A stretch of DNA of 64,000 nucleotides from Xanthocytophaga agilis (GCF_030068605.1 NZ_JASJOU010000002.1:62001-126000), one strand, 5' to 3'. Counted from the stretch's first letter, positions 1 through 9,800 are shown. The notes: generated from the letters alone by a model not told the origin. A program made the numbers and translations.

Positions 1-642
1 CGTGTAGGCTCCAATACCCGCCTTATGTATGTTTGTAACCCCAACAATCCTACAGGTACTATTGTACAGACTGAAAAACTTCGGTCATTCTGTGAATCAG
101 TTTCCCGTAAAGTACCTGTATTTATAGATGAGGCATATATTGACTATCTTGGCGATATAAAACAACATTCCATGGTAGAGTGTGTACGTAAAGGACAGAA
201 TGTAATTGTTGCTCGCACTTTCTCAAAAGTACATGGTTTTGCAGGATTACGCGTTGGATATCTGATAGCCAAACCTGAAATCATAAAAGAACTGGAAAAA
301 TTGTATACAGGAGGGATGGATATGTCTTCGTTATCAATACAAGGGGCAATGGTTAGCTATCAGGATAAAGAATTTCCAAAGCAGGTGGTACAGAAAACAA
401 CACAATCCCGAGAGTTCTTATACAAGACATTAAAAGATGAAGGATATGAATATGTGCCATCCTATGCCAACTTCGTTATCTTTCCAGTAAAAATGGATGC
501 CAAAAAATTTACAGAAGAAATGATGAAGCGAGGAGTAGGTGTACGTAACTGGCAGTTCAATAACAAGCAATGGTGCCGTATCAGTATTGGTACTATGGAA
601 CAAATGCAAATCTTTGCACAAGCCTTCAAGGAGATCAGTTAG
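1..642 (+). CDS. PLP-dependent aminotransferase, HisC-like (5' truncated)
   Basis: C-terminal part of a fold-type I, class I/II aminotransferase; the reading frame is open back to base 1, so the start lies outside the window. The visible part has the NPNNPTG motif, the D-E-A-Y cofactor-binding stretch (FIDEAYIDY) and the PLP lysine in FSKVHGFAGLRVGY, followed by a conserved small domain ending in a C-R-I-S-I-G-T motif with the substrate-carboxylate arginine. These are the hallmarks of the histidinol-phosphate aminotransferase subgroup. No other his genes are nearby, so the substrate could be another amino or keto acid. The stop codon abuts a 21-bp terminator shared with the convergent DUF1684 gene. 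Confidence 0.85.
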   Translation, partial: RVGSNTRLMYVCNPNNPTGTIVQTEKLRSFCESVSRKVPVFIDEAYIDYLGDIKQHSMVECVRKGQNVIVARTFSKVHGFAGLRVGYLIAKPEIIKELEKLYTGGMDMSSLSIQGAMVSYQDKEFPKQVVQKTTQSREFLYKTLKDEGYEYVPSYANFVIFPVKMDAKKFTEEMMKRGVGVRNWQFNNKQWCRISIGTMEQMQIFAQAFKEIS

Positions 643-690
643 TAATTACAAAAATCCCCTGTTGTGTGTAACAGGGGATTTTTGTAATTA
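643..690. terminator. Bidirectional terminator, 21-bp perfect stem
   Basis: Perfect inverted repeat: 643-663 pairs with 670-690 over 21 bp around a 6-base loop (GTGTGT). The GC core AATCCCCTGTT is flanked by A and T runs, so it can act in both directions. It begins right after the aminotransferase stop codon and its other end contains the stop codon of the convergent DUF1684 gene. Confidence 0.9.
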
Positions 691-1323
691 CCGTTTTGCA
701 AAGTCTTTTTCCCCTGCCTTGATAGGGATATCCAAAAAGTTCTGAGCTGGAGGGATAGGACAAGAATAATTGGCATTGTATGTACAAAATGGATTATAGG
801 CAAAATTAAAATCTATAACAACCTTTGCTTTTTCCTCTTTCCAGTCTATATCCAGATATCGTCCCCCACCATATGTATCAAACCCATTCGTTTTGTCATT
901 GAAAGGCAAAAACAACCGATTCTTATCGCCATCATCACTCGATTTTAAAAGAAGTAATTTGTGTTGCTTCCCTCCTAACTGAAAAATAGCATAAGCATAC
1001 CGAATCATATATTCTGTTGTCCCATCTGTACGTCCTACTCTTAAACGAGTGGTATCTTTGATCAGATTTATATCTGCGTTGATCCTAAATGCCTGATCTG
1101 GAGGAAAGTAATTGAGTTTAGTAAACACCTCTTTGTTTTGGATGGGCGAGTCAGGTGACTCTTTAAAAAACTCATCTTTTTCAACACGGAACTTAATGAG
1201 TTCACTTATATAAGAGTCTTTCTTGCCTGTAAAGACAAATGTATATACCAGTACAAGTACTACAATAGCAACAACGCCAAAGAAATATATTTTACCTGCA
1301 TTCATAGATTCATTTTTCTGCAA
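688..1323 (-). CDS. DUF1684 family protein, membrane-anchored
   Basis: A 211-residue protein with an N-terminal hydrophobic helix (about residues 11-31) and a DUF1684 domain over the rest. Family landmarks are visible: the R-x-E-K-D-E-F-F start, the LFLPFNDKTNGFDTYGGGRYLD block, and the C-terminal DFNFAYNPFCTYNANYSCP and N-x-L-x-I-P-I-K-A-G-E-K stretches. The biochemical role of this family is not settled. The N-terminal helix suggests it is anchored in the inner membrane or is an exported protein. A second ATG six codons in (1305) is an equally possible start. It is convergent with the aminotransferase and codirectional with radC, 44 bases away. Confidence 0.85.
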   Translation of the reverse strand: MQKNESMNAGKIYFFGVVAIVVLVLVYTFVFTGKKDSYISELIKFRVEKDEFFKESPDSPIQNKEVFTKLNYFPPDQAFRINADINLIKDTTRLRVGRTDGTTEYMIRYAYAIFQLGGKQHKLLLLKSSDDGDKNRLFLPFNDKTNGFDTYGGGRYLDIDWKEEKAKVVIDFNFAYNPFCTYNANYSCPIPPAQNFLDIPIKAGEKDFAKR

Positions 1324-1367
1324 TGATACAAATGAATTTCATATGATAACATTTGCTAAAAATAATG

Positions 1368-2066
1368 TTATAGAATCCCTTCATCAGCAAAACTAAAATA
1401 GCTTTTTTCTGTAATAATTACATGATCCAGAACAGGTATCTCAAGATACTTACCAGCCTCTTTAAGTTTGTGTGTCAAATCTTTATCAGCTTGACTAGGT
1501 TTTAGATTTCCGGATGGATGATTATGTACCAGAATAATAGAGCTTGCCAGGTTTTCCAGAGCGGTTTTGAAGATCAGTTTTGGGTCCGCTACTGTGCCGG
1601 ACACTCCTCCTACACTAATCTGAACCTTCTTCATTACAACATTGGATCGGTTTAATAACACCACCCAAAACTCCTCATGCAAAAGGTCCAGCAAATGGGA
1701 ATGCATAATAGTAAAGACATCCTTCGAAGAAGTGATAACCTGTCTTTGAGGTAATTCACTATCTTTCCTTCGTCTACCAAGCTCTAATGCTGCAACAATA
1801 GTAATGGCTTTTGCCTCACCAATTCCTTTAAACTTTTCTAGGTCTTTTATAGAAAGCTTAGCCAGACTGGTCAGATTATTGTCAACACTACTCAGAATCT
1901 GTTTAGCAAGATCAACTGCACTTAAAGAAACCGTTCCTGACCCTAACAAAATTCCAATTAATTCAGCATCAGACAGAGCAGCTTTGCCTTTTAGCAACAG
2001 TTTCTCTCGTGGGCGATCCTCTTCGGCCCAGCTTAGTATTTTAGTTGTAGAAATTGGATCAATCAT
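1368..2066 (-). CDS. radC: RadC family protein (JAB/MPN domain)
   Basis: 232 residues, the usual RadC length. The N-terminal part has the RPREKLL and LSDAELIGILLGSGT motifs and a helix-hairpin-helix (FKGIGEAKAITI, about residues 78-90). The C-terminal RadC/JAB domain has the JAMM-type metal motif HNHPSGNLKPSQAD. The family was named for a DNA-repair phenotype in E. coli that was later reassigned, so the true function is uncertain; a metalloprotease-like fold acting in DNA metabolism is the usual guess. ATG start, about 300 bases before the rpsT promoter region of the codirectional gene upstream. Confidence 0.93.
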   Translation of the reverse strand: MIDPISTTKILSWAEEDRPREKLLLKGKAALSDAELIGILLGSGTVSLSAVDLAKQILSSVDNNLTSLAKLSIKDLEKFKGIGEAKAITIVAALELGRRRKDSELPQRQVITSSKDVFTIMHSHLLDLLHEEFWVVLLNRSNVVMKKVQISVGGVSGTVADPKLIFKTALENLASSIILVHNHPSGNLKPSQADKDLTHKLKEAGKYLEIPVLDHVIITEKSYFSFADEGIL

Positions 2067-2174
2067 CGGAAAAGTTAAAAAATGAAAACTGTATTTTATC
2101 CGACAATCACTATAAATAGTAACCTATACCTGAGCAAATACGCTTTTTATTGAGGTCAACTTAGTACAAAAAAC

Positions 2175-2202
2175 AAAAAGCCTTGCATAAAAACACAAGG
2201 CT
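2175..2202 (-). terminator. Terminator of rpsT
   Basis: Read on the minus strand, AGCCTTG (2196-2202) pairs with CAAGGCT (2179-2185) and is followed by a T run. It lies just downstream of the rpsT stop codon. Confidence 0.8.
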
Positions 2203-2228
2203 CATAGAATATCTTATAAGAAATGCAA

Positions 2229-2489
2229 TTAGGCAGCAGCCAATCCACTCACAAACTTTGCCAATTTAGATTTCTTATTGGAAGCATTGTTTTTATGAAT
2301 GATGTTTTTCTTAGCCAGTTTATCCAGCATAGAAGCAACTTTCTTATAAAGTTCCTGCGCTTCTACCGCATCTTTTGTCTCTCTCAATTTCTTGATAAAC
2401 GTACGGGTAGTTTTTGCCTGGAAACGGTTTCTTAGACGTTTCGCTTCGTTTGCGCGGATTCTTTTAATCGCTGACTTATGATTTGCCAT
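2229..2489 (-). CDS. rpsT: 30S ribosomal protein S20
   Basis: 86-residue basic protein that binds 16S rRNA in the small ribosomal subunit. It has the diagnostic start MANHKSAIKRIRANEAKRLRN, then K- and A-rich helices and the late-domain motif IIHKNNASNKKSKL. The open frame extends 25 codons further upstream, but that extension crosses the promoter and has no S20 similarity, so the ATG at 2489 is chosen. Monocistronic: it has its own promoter (2534-2565) and terminator. Confidence 0.97.
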   Translation of the reverse strand: MANHKSAIKRIRANEAKRLRNRFQAKTTRTFIKKLRETKDAVEAQELYKKVASMLDKLAKKNIIHKNNASNKKSKLAKFVSGLAAA

Positions 2490-2533
2490 TGTATGTATAA
2501 CTAATAATAAAACGCTTGTTCTGAAAAGGACTG

Positions 2534-2565
2534 CAAATATAGAGCACTTATCTTTAACTCCCAAA
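2534..2565 (-). promoter_or_regulatory. rpsT promoter, Bacteroidota type
   Basis: On the minus strand a TTTG (-33 element, 2562-2565) is separated by 20 bases from TATATTTG (-7 element, 2534-2541). This is an exact match to the Bacteroidota consensus TTTG-N19-21-TAnnTTTG. The predicted transcript starts about 40 bases before the rpsT ATG. Confidence 0.75.
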
Positions 2566-2603
2566 TAATTATCTAAAAAAATCTAATTTTATATTACACC
2601 ATT

Positions 2604-3833
2604 TCAGATAATACGTAAGCGTTTGCCTATCTTTTTATATGCTTCCAGAATACGAGACAAATGACTGCCTTCTAAGGAAGCCATAAGGCTTGTGCGTAGC
2701 ATAGCTCTTCCTGGTGGAATAGCAGGAGCTATAAATACATTCACGAATATCCCTTCATCATATAATCCCTGCCAAAGTTGACAGGCTTTTGCATCATCAT
2801 AAAGCAGAACAGGGACAATAGCAGTTTGTCCATCAGGAACATCATATCCCATTTGCTGAAGCCCTGTACGAATTACCTTAGCATTAAAGTGGAGTTTTCG
2901 GATTAGTTCTGGCTCTGTTTGCAGCACATGCAAAGCTGCCAGAGCAGCGGCTGTTGCAGATGCAGAAGGAGAACAACTAAACATGAAAGCAGAAGATTCA
3001 TGTTTCAGATAATCTATTACTCGTTTCTCTCCTGCCACAAACCCGCCAATAGATGCTAATGTCTTAGAGAATGTAGAAAACACCAGATCCACTTCATGAT
3101 TTAATCCATAATGATTAGCTGTACCCCTACCTCCTTCTCCTAGAACGCCAAAGGAATGTGCGTCATCAATAAGAACCTGAGCATGGTATTTTTTGGCAAG
3201 AGAACACAATTGATCCAGAGGTACTATATCACCAAATGTACTGAAGACTCCATCTGTGACAATAATCTTTCCAGCCTTTGCAGGAACACGTTGTAATCGT
3301 TTCTCCAGGTCCTCCATATCGTTGTGATGATACCGAACAACAGGTGCATTCAAAGCACCTCTTGCCAATAACATACCAGCTACAATACTCGCATGGTTCT
3401 CATGGTCTGAAAAAATATAATCGCTTCGACCAACTAACGGAAATAAAACGCCCTGACTTGTTTGATAACCGGTTGAAAAAAGTAAAGCAGCTTCTTTCCC
3501 TATAAATTTTGCCAGCTTCATTTCCAACTCATTATGCAAGTCAAGAGTTCCTGTCAGGAATCGGGAACCCGAACTACTGGTTCCGTATTGCTCTATAGCT
3601 TTAATAGCTGCCTCTTTTACCTGAGGATGAGTAGTTAACCCAAGATAATTATTAGAACCTGCCATTACTATCTTACGGCCTTCCATAATTACCTCAGGTC
3701 CCTCACTTTCCTGAATGGCCCGAAAGTAAGGATAAATACCTGTGTTCCGAAGCTGATCAGCCTTGGTTACGGCATAGCATTTATCAAAAATGCTTCCTCT
3801 ATACTCTAAACCTTCTGGAGTACCATGAGCCAT
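2604..3833 (-). CDS. Serine palmitoyltransferase (alpha-oxoamine synthase family)
   Basis: 409-residue PLP enzyme expected to join L-serine with a long-chain acyl-CoA to give 3-ketosphinganine, the first step of the sphingolipids found in many Bacteroidota. Visible motifs: NNYLGL, GSRFLTGTLDLH, DHENHASI (His about 147, the PLP-stacking histidine), DGVFSTFGDI, DDAHSFGVLGEGGRGT and the PLP lysine in TFSKTLASIGGF (about 257). The family also includes BioF (KAPA synthase) and Kbl; the GSRFLTGTLDLH and DGVFS context and the absence of biotin genes nearby favour SPT. I chose the ATG at 3833 (MAHGTPEG); an ATG five codons upstream is possible. Single gene, no partners adjacent. Confidence 0.82.
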   Translation of the reverse strand: MAHGTPEGLEYRGSIFDKCYAVTKADQLRNTGIYPYFRAIQESEGPEVIMEGRKIVMAGSNNYLGLTTHPQVKEAAIKAIEQYGTSSSGSRFLTGTLDLHNELEMKLAKFIGKEAALLFSTGYQTSQGVLFPLVGRSDYIFSDHENHASIVAGMLLARGALNAPVVRYHHNDMEDLEKRLQRVPAKAGKIIVTDGVFSTFGDIVPLDQLCSLAKKYHAQVLIDDAHSFGVLGEGGRGTANHYGLNHEVDLVFSTFSKTLASIGGFVAGEKRVIDYLKHESSAFMFSCSPSASATAAALAALHVLQTEPELIRKLHFNAKVIRTGLQQMGYDVPDGQTAIVPVLLYDDAKACQLWQGLYDEGIFVNVFIAPAIPPGRAMLRTSLMASLEGSHLSRILEAYKKIGKRLRII

Positions 3834-3978
3834 ATATAAACAAAGCAAAATAGAAAAATAACCTATCTCCTACATCCTAAAGATGTAACTTTGATTAAAT
3901 ATACTGAATAGACTCAATAATCTCCATTATATAGTAAATTTTATATGGATTGTCTATAGAGGAACAAAACAATTTCAT

Positions 3979-4191
3979 TCAAACATTATTACTAGTCTGG
4001 CGAATAAGGCTCAGACCACCCATAAAAAACAGAAAGCCAACTACAAAAGGAACTAACGATTCCCATTTAGAAACAGAAAGCCCTAAAACAGCTTTACCAT
4101 CAGATAAAAAGGCAACACAAGCAAATAAGACCATGACAATTCCTAAGACTGTCAATACAGAACCAAAAACTTTCTTTAAATCCAGATCCAT
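3979..4191 (-). CDS. Small two-helix membrane protein, unknown function
   Basis: 70 residues with two hydrophobic segments (about 9-29 and 47-64) joined by a short polar loop containing SKWESLVP. The N-terminus (MDLDLKK) is charged. I do not recognise a named family; the two-TM layout resembles many small inner-membrane proteins of Bacteroidota. It lies 51 bases upstream of the CCA-enzyme stop codon on the opposite side of transcription flow, codirectional with that gene's downstream end. Prediction rests on the coherent hydrophobic pattern and length. Confidence 0.6.
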   Translation of the reverse strand: MDLDLKKVFGSVLTVLGIVMVLFACVAFLSDGKAVLGLSVSKWESLVPFVVGFLFFMGGLSLIRQTSNNV

Positions 4192-4242
4192 AAAACAAGA
4201 TTGTTTAACAATGAAACAGGTAACTCAATCCTGTTCTGTTAT

Positions 4243-5670
4243 CTAGTTATTCACAGGAGAAAGTCCCAATTTTTTTCCTGTAGAAAGCATAAAACTGTAT
4301 GCCTCATCCCAATCATTCCGTAATTTACCATCTAGAATAGCTTCACGAATAGCAGTTTTGATTTCCCCAACTTCCCGGGAAGGCGCAAGCCCAAAAGTTT
4401 CCATAATTATCTCACCTGTTATAACAGGCTGAAAATTGCGAATACGGTCTCGTGCTTCTACTTCCTGTAGCTTCTGCTCAACTTTATTAAAGTTCTGAAT
4501 GTGTTTCTTTACTTTTTCATGATTTTTGGAAGTAATATCTGCCCTACATAACATCATCAGTGCTTCCAGATCTTCACCAGAATCAAATAACAACCTTCGT
4601 AAAGCAGAATCTGTAATGGTCTCTTTCACCAAGGCAATAGGACGCAGGTGTAATCGCACTAACTTCTGAACAAATCGCATCTTTTCATTCATAGGAAGTT
4701 TCATTCTACGAAATATATTTGGAACCATACGGGCTCCGGCATCTTCGTGTCCATGAAATGTCCATCCTACACGAGCATCAAAGCGCTTGGTAGCCGGTTT
4801 AGCAATATCATGTAGAATAGCCGCCCAGCGTAACCACAAGTCATTGGAATTCTTAGATACATTATCAAGAACTTGTAGTGTATGATAAAAGTTATCTTTA
4901 TGCCCTTTTCCATCTTGTGTTTCCACTCCTTGCAAAGCCACCAACTCAGGAAATATATATTGTAGCAAACCACAGTGATACAACAGTTTAAAACCATAGG
5001 AAGGTGTAGAAGATAAAACAATCTTATTTAGTTCATCTATAATTCGTTCCTGTGAGATAATACGAATACGATCCTTCATTTTTTGAATGGCGTCAAAAGA
5101 ATCTGGGTCTATATCAAAACTAAGTTGTGAAGCAAAACGTATAGCCCGCATCATTCGTAATGGATCATCCGAAAAGGTTACGTCTGGTGTTAATGGAGTA
5201 CGAATCATCTTTCTTTTGAGATCCCCTACTCCATCAAATGGATCTATCAATGCACCAAGATCTCTCCTGTTCAAACTAATAGCTAATGCATTAATAGTAA
5301 AATCCCGTCTGTTTTGATCGTCTTCCAAAGTTCCATTTTCTACAATAGGCTTACGCGAATCACGCTGATAAGACTCTTTTCTGGCACCAACAAATTCGAC
5401 ATCCCAATCTTCAACATTTACATGTGCTGTACCAAAATTCTTGAAAATAGAAATCTGTGTATTATTATCTACAGTTTCACTTAACTTTTGAGCCAGGTGA
5501 ATCCCATTTCCATCCCCAATACATACCACATCTATGTCTTTACATGGTCGATCCAATAATAAATCCCTGACAAAACCACCTACTACATAGCTTTCAATGC
5601 CTGTTTTCTGGGCGATTTCAGACAATCGTTTTAAAATAGGATTCGTATATATAATTTCTGCGAAGTTCAT
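4243..5670 (-). CDS. CCA tRNA nucleotidyltransferase with HD domain
   Basis: 475-residue class II poly(A) polymerase/tRNA nucleotidyltransferase, expected to add or repair the 3'-CCA end of tRNAs. The head domain shows GGFVRDLLLDRPCKDIDVVC (the G-G-x-V-R-D flap and D-x-D metal site) and RRDFTINALA (NTP recognition). Next comes the R-x-x-R-F region (MMRAIRFASQLSF), then an HD domain (ILHDIAKPATKR, FHGHEDAGARM) typical of CCA enzymes that also carry phosphohydrolase activity. The frame is open 15 codons upstream of the ATG at 5670, but MNFAEIIYTNPILKRL matches the usual family start. Confidence 0.92.
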   Translation of the reverse strand: MNFAEIIYTNPILKRLSEIAQKTGIESYVVGGFVRDLLLDRPCKDIDVVCIGDGNGIHLAQKLSETVDNNTQISIFKNFGTAHVNVEDWDVEFVGARKESYQRDSRKPIVENGTLEDDQNRRDFTINALAISLNRRDLGALIDPFDGVGDLKRKMIRTPLTPDVTFSDDPLRMMRAIRFASQLSFDIDPDSFDAIQKMKDRIRIISQERIIDELNKIVLSSTPSYGFKLLYHCGLLQYIFPELVALQGVETQDGKGHKDNFYHTLQVLDNVSKNSNDLWLRWAAILHDIAKPATKRFDARVGWTFHGHEDAGARMVPNIFRRMKLPMNEKMRFVQKLVRLHLRPIALVKETITDSALRRLLFDSGEDLEALMMLCRADITSKNHEKVKKHIQNFNKVEQKLQEVEARDRIRNFQPVITGEIIMETFGLAPSREVGEIKTAIREAILDGKLRNDWDEAYSFMLSTGKKLGLSPVNN

Positions 5671-6034
5671 CTCTGATTTGGTAAATAAAAATGCTAAAAG
5701 AGTGTATTCCTGCAAACCATGGGCATATTTTTTTCGTAGTGTGCAGAAGTCATCTGCTTCAAGTAAATGCTTTAGTGCTCAAAGATACTACTTCTGAGGA
5801 TAATTTTGGGTAAATGCCTCAAAGCTCATCTGGATTTATATACCGTTCACAGGCTTAAAAAAAGCTTTCGTCTAAAAAGTACGGATGTAAGATTTTGCAG
5901 CATTTACCTTTTTATCTATAGAAGTATAAATAGATGTTAGAGATAACAAACTATTATCAATAAACACAAAACATTGATATATAGAATTTTAACATTTATC
6001 CATAATTAAAATACAATATATACTTTAACATAAG
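5671..6034. other. Intergenic region, AT-rich
   Basis: Divergent spacer between the CCA-enzyme gene and a small ORF at 6035. It holds presumed promoters for both. A possible weak promoter for the small ORF is TTG at about 5972 and TAACATTT about 20 bases later. No RNA gene or repeat recognised. Confidence 0.4.
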
Positions 6035-6157
6035 ATGCTTCAACCAGTGAATAGAATTAAAATTGGAGTTTCCTTGGTATTTGCTGCTTCCGTAGCTTTA
6101 GCCGTAGCCATAAGCACGATAATTGGTCTTGTTTGTTTTTCGCTTGCCAATTATTAA
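6035..6157 (+). CDS. Possible 40-residue membrane peptide
   Basis: ATG to TAA gives 40 residues: a basic, polar N-terminus (MLQPVNRIKIG) followed by about 25 hydrophobic residues rich in Ala, Val and Ile, ending in SLANY. This is the layout of a single-pass membrane peptide. It has no recognised family. Support: coherent hydrophobic design, own upstream AT-rich region, and a strong terminator 80 bases downstream (6235-6268). Against: short length and no clear ribosome binding site, which is common in this phylum. Confidence 0.35.
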   Translation: MLQPVNRIKIGVSLVFAASVALAVAISTIIGLVCFSLANY

Positions 6158-6234
6158 GCTTTCTGATGTAATGGGACTCTTGATTATTTTTCAAGAAATA
6201 CAAGAGGTATAGAGCCGTATAACAATATTTAAAA

Positions 6235-6268
6235 TAAAAAAAGCCTGTATTGTAAGTACAGGCTTTTT
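6235..6268. terminator. Terminator hairpin
   Basis: AAGCCTGTA (6241-6249) pairs with TACAGGCTT (6257-6265) around a 7-base loop, with an A run before and a T run after, so it can work both ways. It would end transcription of the small ORF at 6035-6157 and back up the csp terminator. Confidence 0.75.
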
Positions 6269-6299
6269 CTATTTGTATAACACTCAGAACAACAATAAA

Positions 6300-6333
6300 C
6301 AAAAAGCCCCTTACTTTGACATAAGGGGCTTTC
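6300..6333 (-). terminator. Terminator of the cold shock gene
   Basis: AAAGCCCCTTA (about 6303-6313) pairs with TAAGGGGCTTT (about 6322-6332). On the minus strand the stem is followed by a T run. It lies 35 bases after the csp stop codon. Confidence 0.85.
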
Positions 6334-6367
6334 GAAAGGCCATTTATATATAAAAGGATTATTTATA

Positions 6368-6559
6368 TTAAGCCAATTGAACGTTAACTGCGTTCGGACC
6401 TTTTCTTCCTTGTTGCACTTCAAAGGTAACTTTATCGTTTTCTTTGATTTCGTCAATCAAGCCCGAAACGTGAACGAAGATGTCTTCATTAGAACTGTCA
6501 GATTTAATGAAGCCGAATCCTTTCGTTTCATTAAAAAATTTTACTGTACCAGATTGCAT
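6368..6559 (-). CDS. Cold shock protein (CspA family)
   Basis: 63-residue single cold shock domain that binds single-stranded nucleic acid. It has RNP1 (KGFGFIKSD) and RNP2-like (DIFVHVSGL) motifs and the start MQSGTVKFFNETKGFGFI. The longer upstream extension of the frame runs through the promoter and is rejected. The 5' leader between the predicted promoter (6590-6620) and ATG is about 25 bases, so the long cold-shock leader seen in E. coli cspA is not present. Confidence 0.96.
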   Translation of the reverse strand: MQSGTVKFFNETKGFGFIKSDSSNEDIFVHVSGLIDEIKENDKVTFEVQQGRKGPNAVNVQLA

Positions 6560-6589
6560 TTTTTTATTTTTTGTGAAAAAGGTAAAGTA

Positions 6590-6620
6590 CAAACCTAAAT
6601 AAACTTTTTTATTATTCCAA
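6590..6620 (-). promoter_or_regulatory. csp promoter, Bacteroidota type
   Basis: On the minus strand TTG (6618-6620) lies 20 bases upstream of TAGGTTTG (6590-6597), matching the -33 TTG and -7 TAnnTTTG elements of Bacteroidota. Confidence 0.7.
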
Positions 6621-6813
6621 GATAAACTTGCGATTTCTCCAATATTTATCATTTACCAATCTGTCTCCGAGAAAATAGTTATTTGTTTCCCTAACACACA
6701 AAAAGGACTGTATTAATTTATATCAACTTAGTTATACAATCTATCCTATAGTTGGGTATAGACCCGTCTCTTTTAATAAATGGCAGTTGAACTGAAAGCA
6801 AATTAATGCATAA

Positions 6814-9800
6814 TTAAAATAGAGCTGTTACCTGCATGCTGCCAATATGGACTACATTCTGGGTACCAGATTTTCGGCCGTTATAGCCTAAATTTACCTG
6901 TAATCCATTGGCAAGTCGCTGTTGCCAGTTTAGATTCCATGTCCAGTTGGTACCAGGGCTTAGAGCTTCCAGCAATTCATATCCAACAGAAGTACTTGCA
7001 TCACCCTTGAAGTTAATTCTTACCCAACGTAATGCCGTTGTTATAGTATGTTTGGAAGCTCTGGCCCATCTTACCTCTGTAGAAAGAGAATGAATACGTG
7101 AACTCTCATCCACTTCCTTATTCTGCACATTTTTCTTAAAAGAATAACTATACACACCCGCGATTCTGAAAGTTGAAAGTGGCTGAAAAGCAAGCTCCGG
7201 GCTTATCTGTCGCCCGACAACTTCATAGTTGCGGGCTGTTAGTAAATTAGACTCACTAATTGTTTGTTTTTGTACCAATGTATTTTTAAGACTAAATACT
7301 TTGCTGAGATTCATTTTTGCATTTAATCTCCATTCTGTTTTTTGTACCAGTTCAAAATTGTCACCATCATCTGTACGCCCTGAAAGTAGCTGTTTAGAGA
7401 TAGTTTTCAGATATCCGATATCTCCTCCATATTTCGGATTAGTCCGATTATAAAACAATGTACTTCGTAAAGACTCCTGAACTGAAACAATATCTGCAGC
7501 CCTCACATCTTGTCCAACAGGTAGCAATCTTTTCACTAAACCATTATTAGTAGTCTGTTGATTAATTGTCCAGGCAGATACAGATGAAAAACGGGCAAGC
7601 GTTCTAAAAATACTATTGCCAGCTTTCCACTTCACCGGCGGTGTTATATTAAGTCTATAACTCATATTCTGAGCAAATGCCTGAATGTAATCACTGGTAG
7701 CTACAAAATATTTTGCATATTGCTTTTCATCAGGGTTTACAGCTTCATAAAACTCATTCAATTGCTGAACGCCATCACCATTATCATCTCTCCAAGTATG
7801 TGTGCCTTGTCCCAATGGAACTGGCAAATAAACATATTCTCTTTTAGGTACTAGTCCCGAAGAATTGGTTAAAGAAAATTCAGAACGTATACTCTTTTTT
7901 AACCAATAGCTATTCCAGTCTACCCGCCCCATAATAGTTTCACTATTTTTCAGTCCCAGACTTGTATTCTGAACTTCCAGCAATCGATAGGTTAAGTTAA
8001 GCTGTAATGTATTTTGTGATCTCTGGTTAGTCAGAAACTTCATATTCGCAGTACGGGCAAATGTACTTTTATACAACCTGCCTTCAAAGGGCAGGTAATC
8101 CTGTCGTAACGCAAAGTCGAGTTGAAGGTGAGCTTTCAATGAATCGCCATTTCGAAGAAAGAAACGATTTTCCTCAAAGTTAGTAGTAGTTGATATAACA
8201 GAGTCAGCAATTATTCTGCTTATAATGCGGTTCTTATCCATGCTGAAAGCATATCCGGGAGATAAATATTTACCTTTGTATTCTATAATTGTTTGCAGTC
8301 TTTGCCAGTCAGTCCATTTTTCCTGTTGTCTGGAATACATCCAAAAACCATTGGCAGTTAATTGTAATCGTCTTATCTGCTTAGAAATATCTAACCGATG
8401 CTGATGTCCATTTAAAATGCCTGATCGGTCTCTATGATTAAAGCGATATACCAATTGATCACTGGAAGCTGACGGAGTAAAAGATGAAGAAGGAACAGGA
8501 TTAATAGCAGGTATAGCAGCAGGTGTTGTTAATAGATCTTTCGTCAGTTCATCATTGACCGGATTTCCGTTCAGTTTAACAGGTTGATTAAAGTTAATAT
8601 TTTTACGTATACCTACTAATACACTGGTAATATGATCTTTGGTGGCTGTAGTATCTGTGAGAGTCCAATCATTATCAAAATTCACATCTCTGAACCGATC
8701 TATTGCATAAAATGTACGACTATCTTGCTCATAGGACACATTACCCCACCATTCCAACTTCGGCATAAATGGAATAGCCTTTCCATGATTGGTATATCCT
8801 ATTTTAAACGCATTTCCAGTATTGCTTTGCTGGTTTATCTGTGAAAAAAGGTTTAGATTCCTTTCTGAAAAAGCCACTTCGCCATATAATGTTTCATTTT
8901 TACCTAGCTGATATTCCAATCCACTTGTCAACATTCGTCTTTGAGAAGGTAACGGAACCGACTGTAAGGTATCATACCTTCCCTGCGGAACTCCATTTAG
9001 TGGAGGCACCCATTTATACACCTGTCCATTAAGTGTAGTACTGGACTTTATATAATTACCTTTCCCTTCTCCTACTTCACCAAACTGAATCTTATAAAGT
9101 TTATCTGAAGCAACAGTTGTATTTATATATACCGGATATGATTCTCCATTATATACTGTGTCAACTTTTTTATACAAGATCAATGAAGCAGAATATTCAC
9201 TTACTACTGATACACCAGATACCCATCCCGCAGTTTCTTTACTATCTACTTGACCCAATAAAATCTTATCAGCTTCAGTCAAGTCTAGTGTAAACGACTT
9301 ATTGGGATTGTCTTTCTCATTGTAATAATTTGTAAACCATGTAAACTTACCCAACTCCTGTTTATGTGTAAGTGTTAAAATAGATCGACTGTAATTCTGG
9401 TCAGAATACTCAAAATCGACACGAACCTTTGAGTAAGCTGTAATGACAAGTGTTGTGGAGAAAGTAATTTCGGCGGTGTTATAATCAATGATATAATCAT
9501 TATTAAAACCTCTTGTGAGCAGTCGTCCGTCCAGATAGACACGTTCTGAGTTTGCCAGGACAATAATATTCTTCTCGTTATTGGCTCCTCTTAAACGATA
9601 TGGGCCCTGTACACCTTCTGTAACTGTAACCTCTGTAGATAAAAATTTACCTTTGGAAACAGCAAGTCCCATTGAGGTATAAGCTCTTCCTCCTAATGCT
9701 TCATAGTTCGTTTCAGCAGCAACACCTTGCACATTTTTGTAATAACGCAGAAAACTAGAAGGTTCCGAAATCCGATTCTTCCAAAGAGGATTTCGGAAAA

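Noticed and set aside
6057-6456. Minus-strand ORFs of 81 and 75 codons downstream of csp
   Set aside because: They run through two terminator hairpins and overlap csp in another frame; no family likeness.
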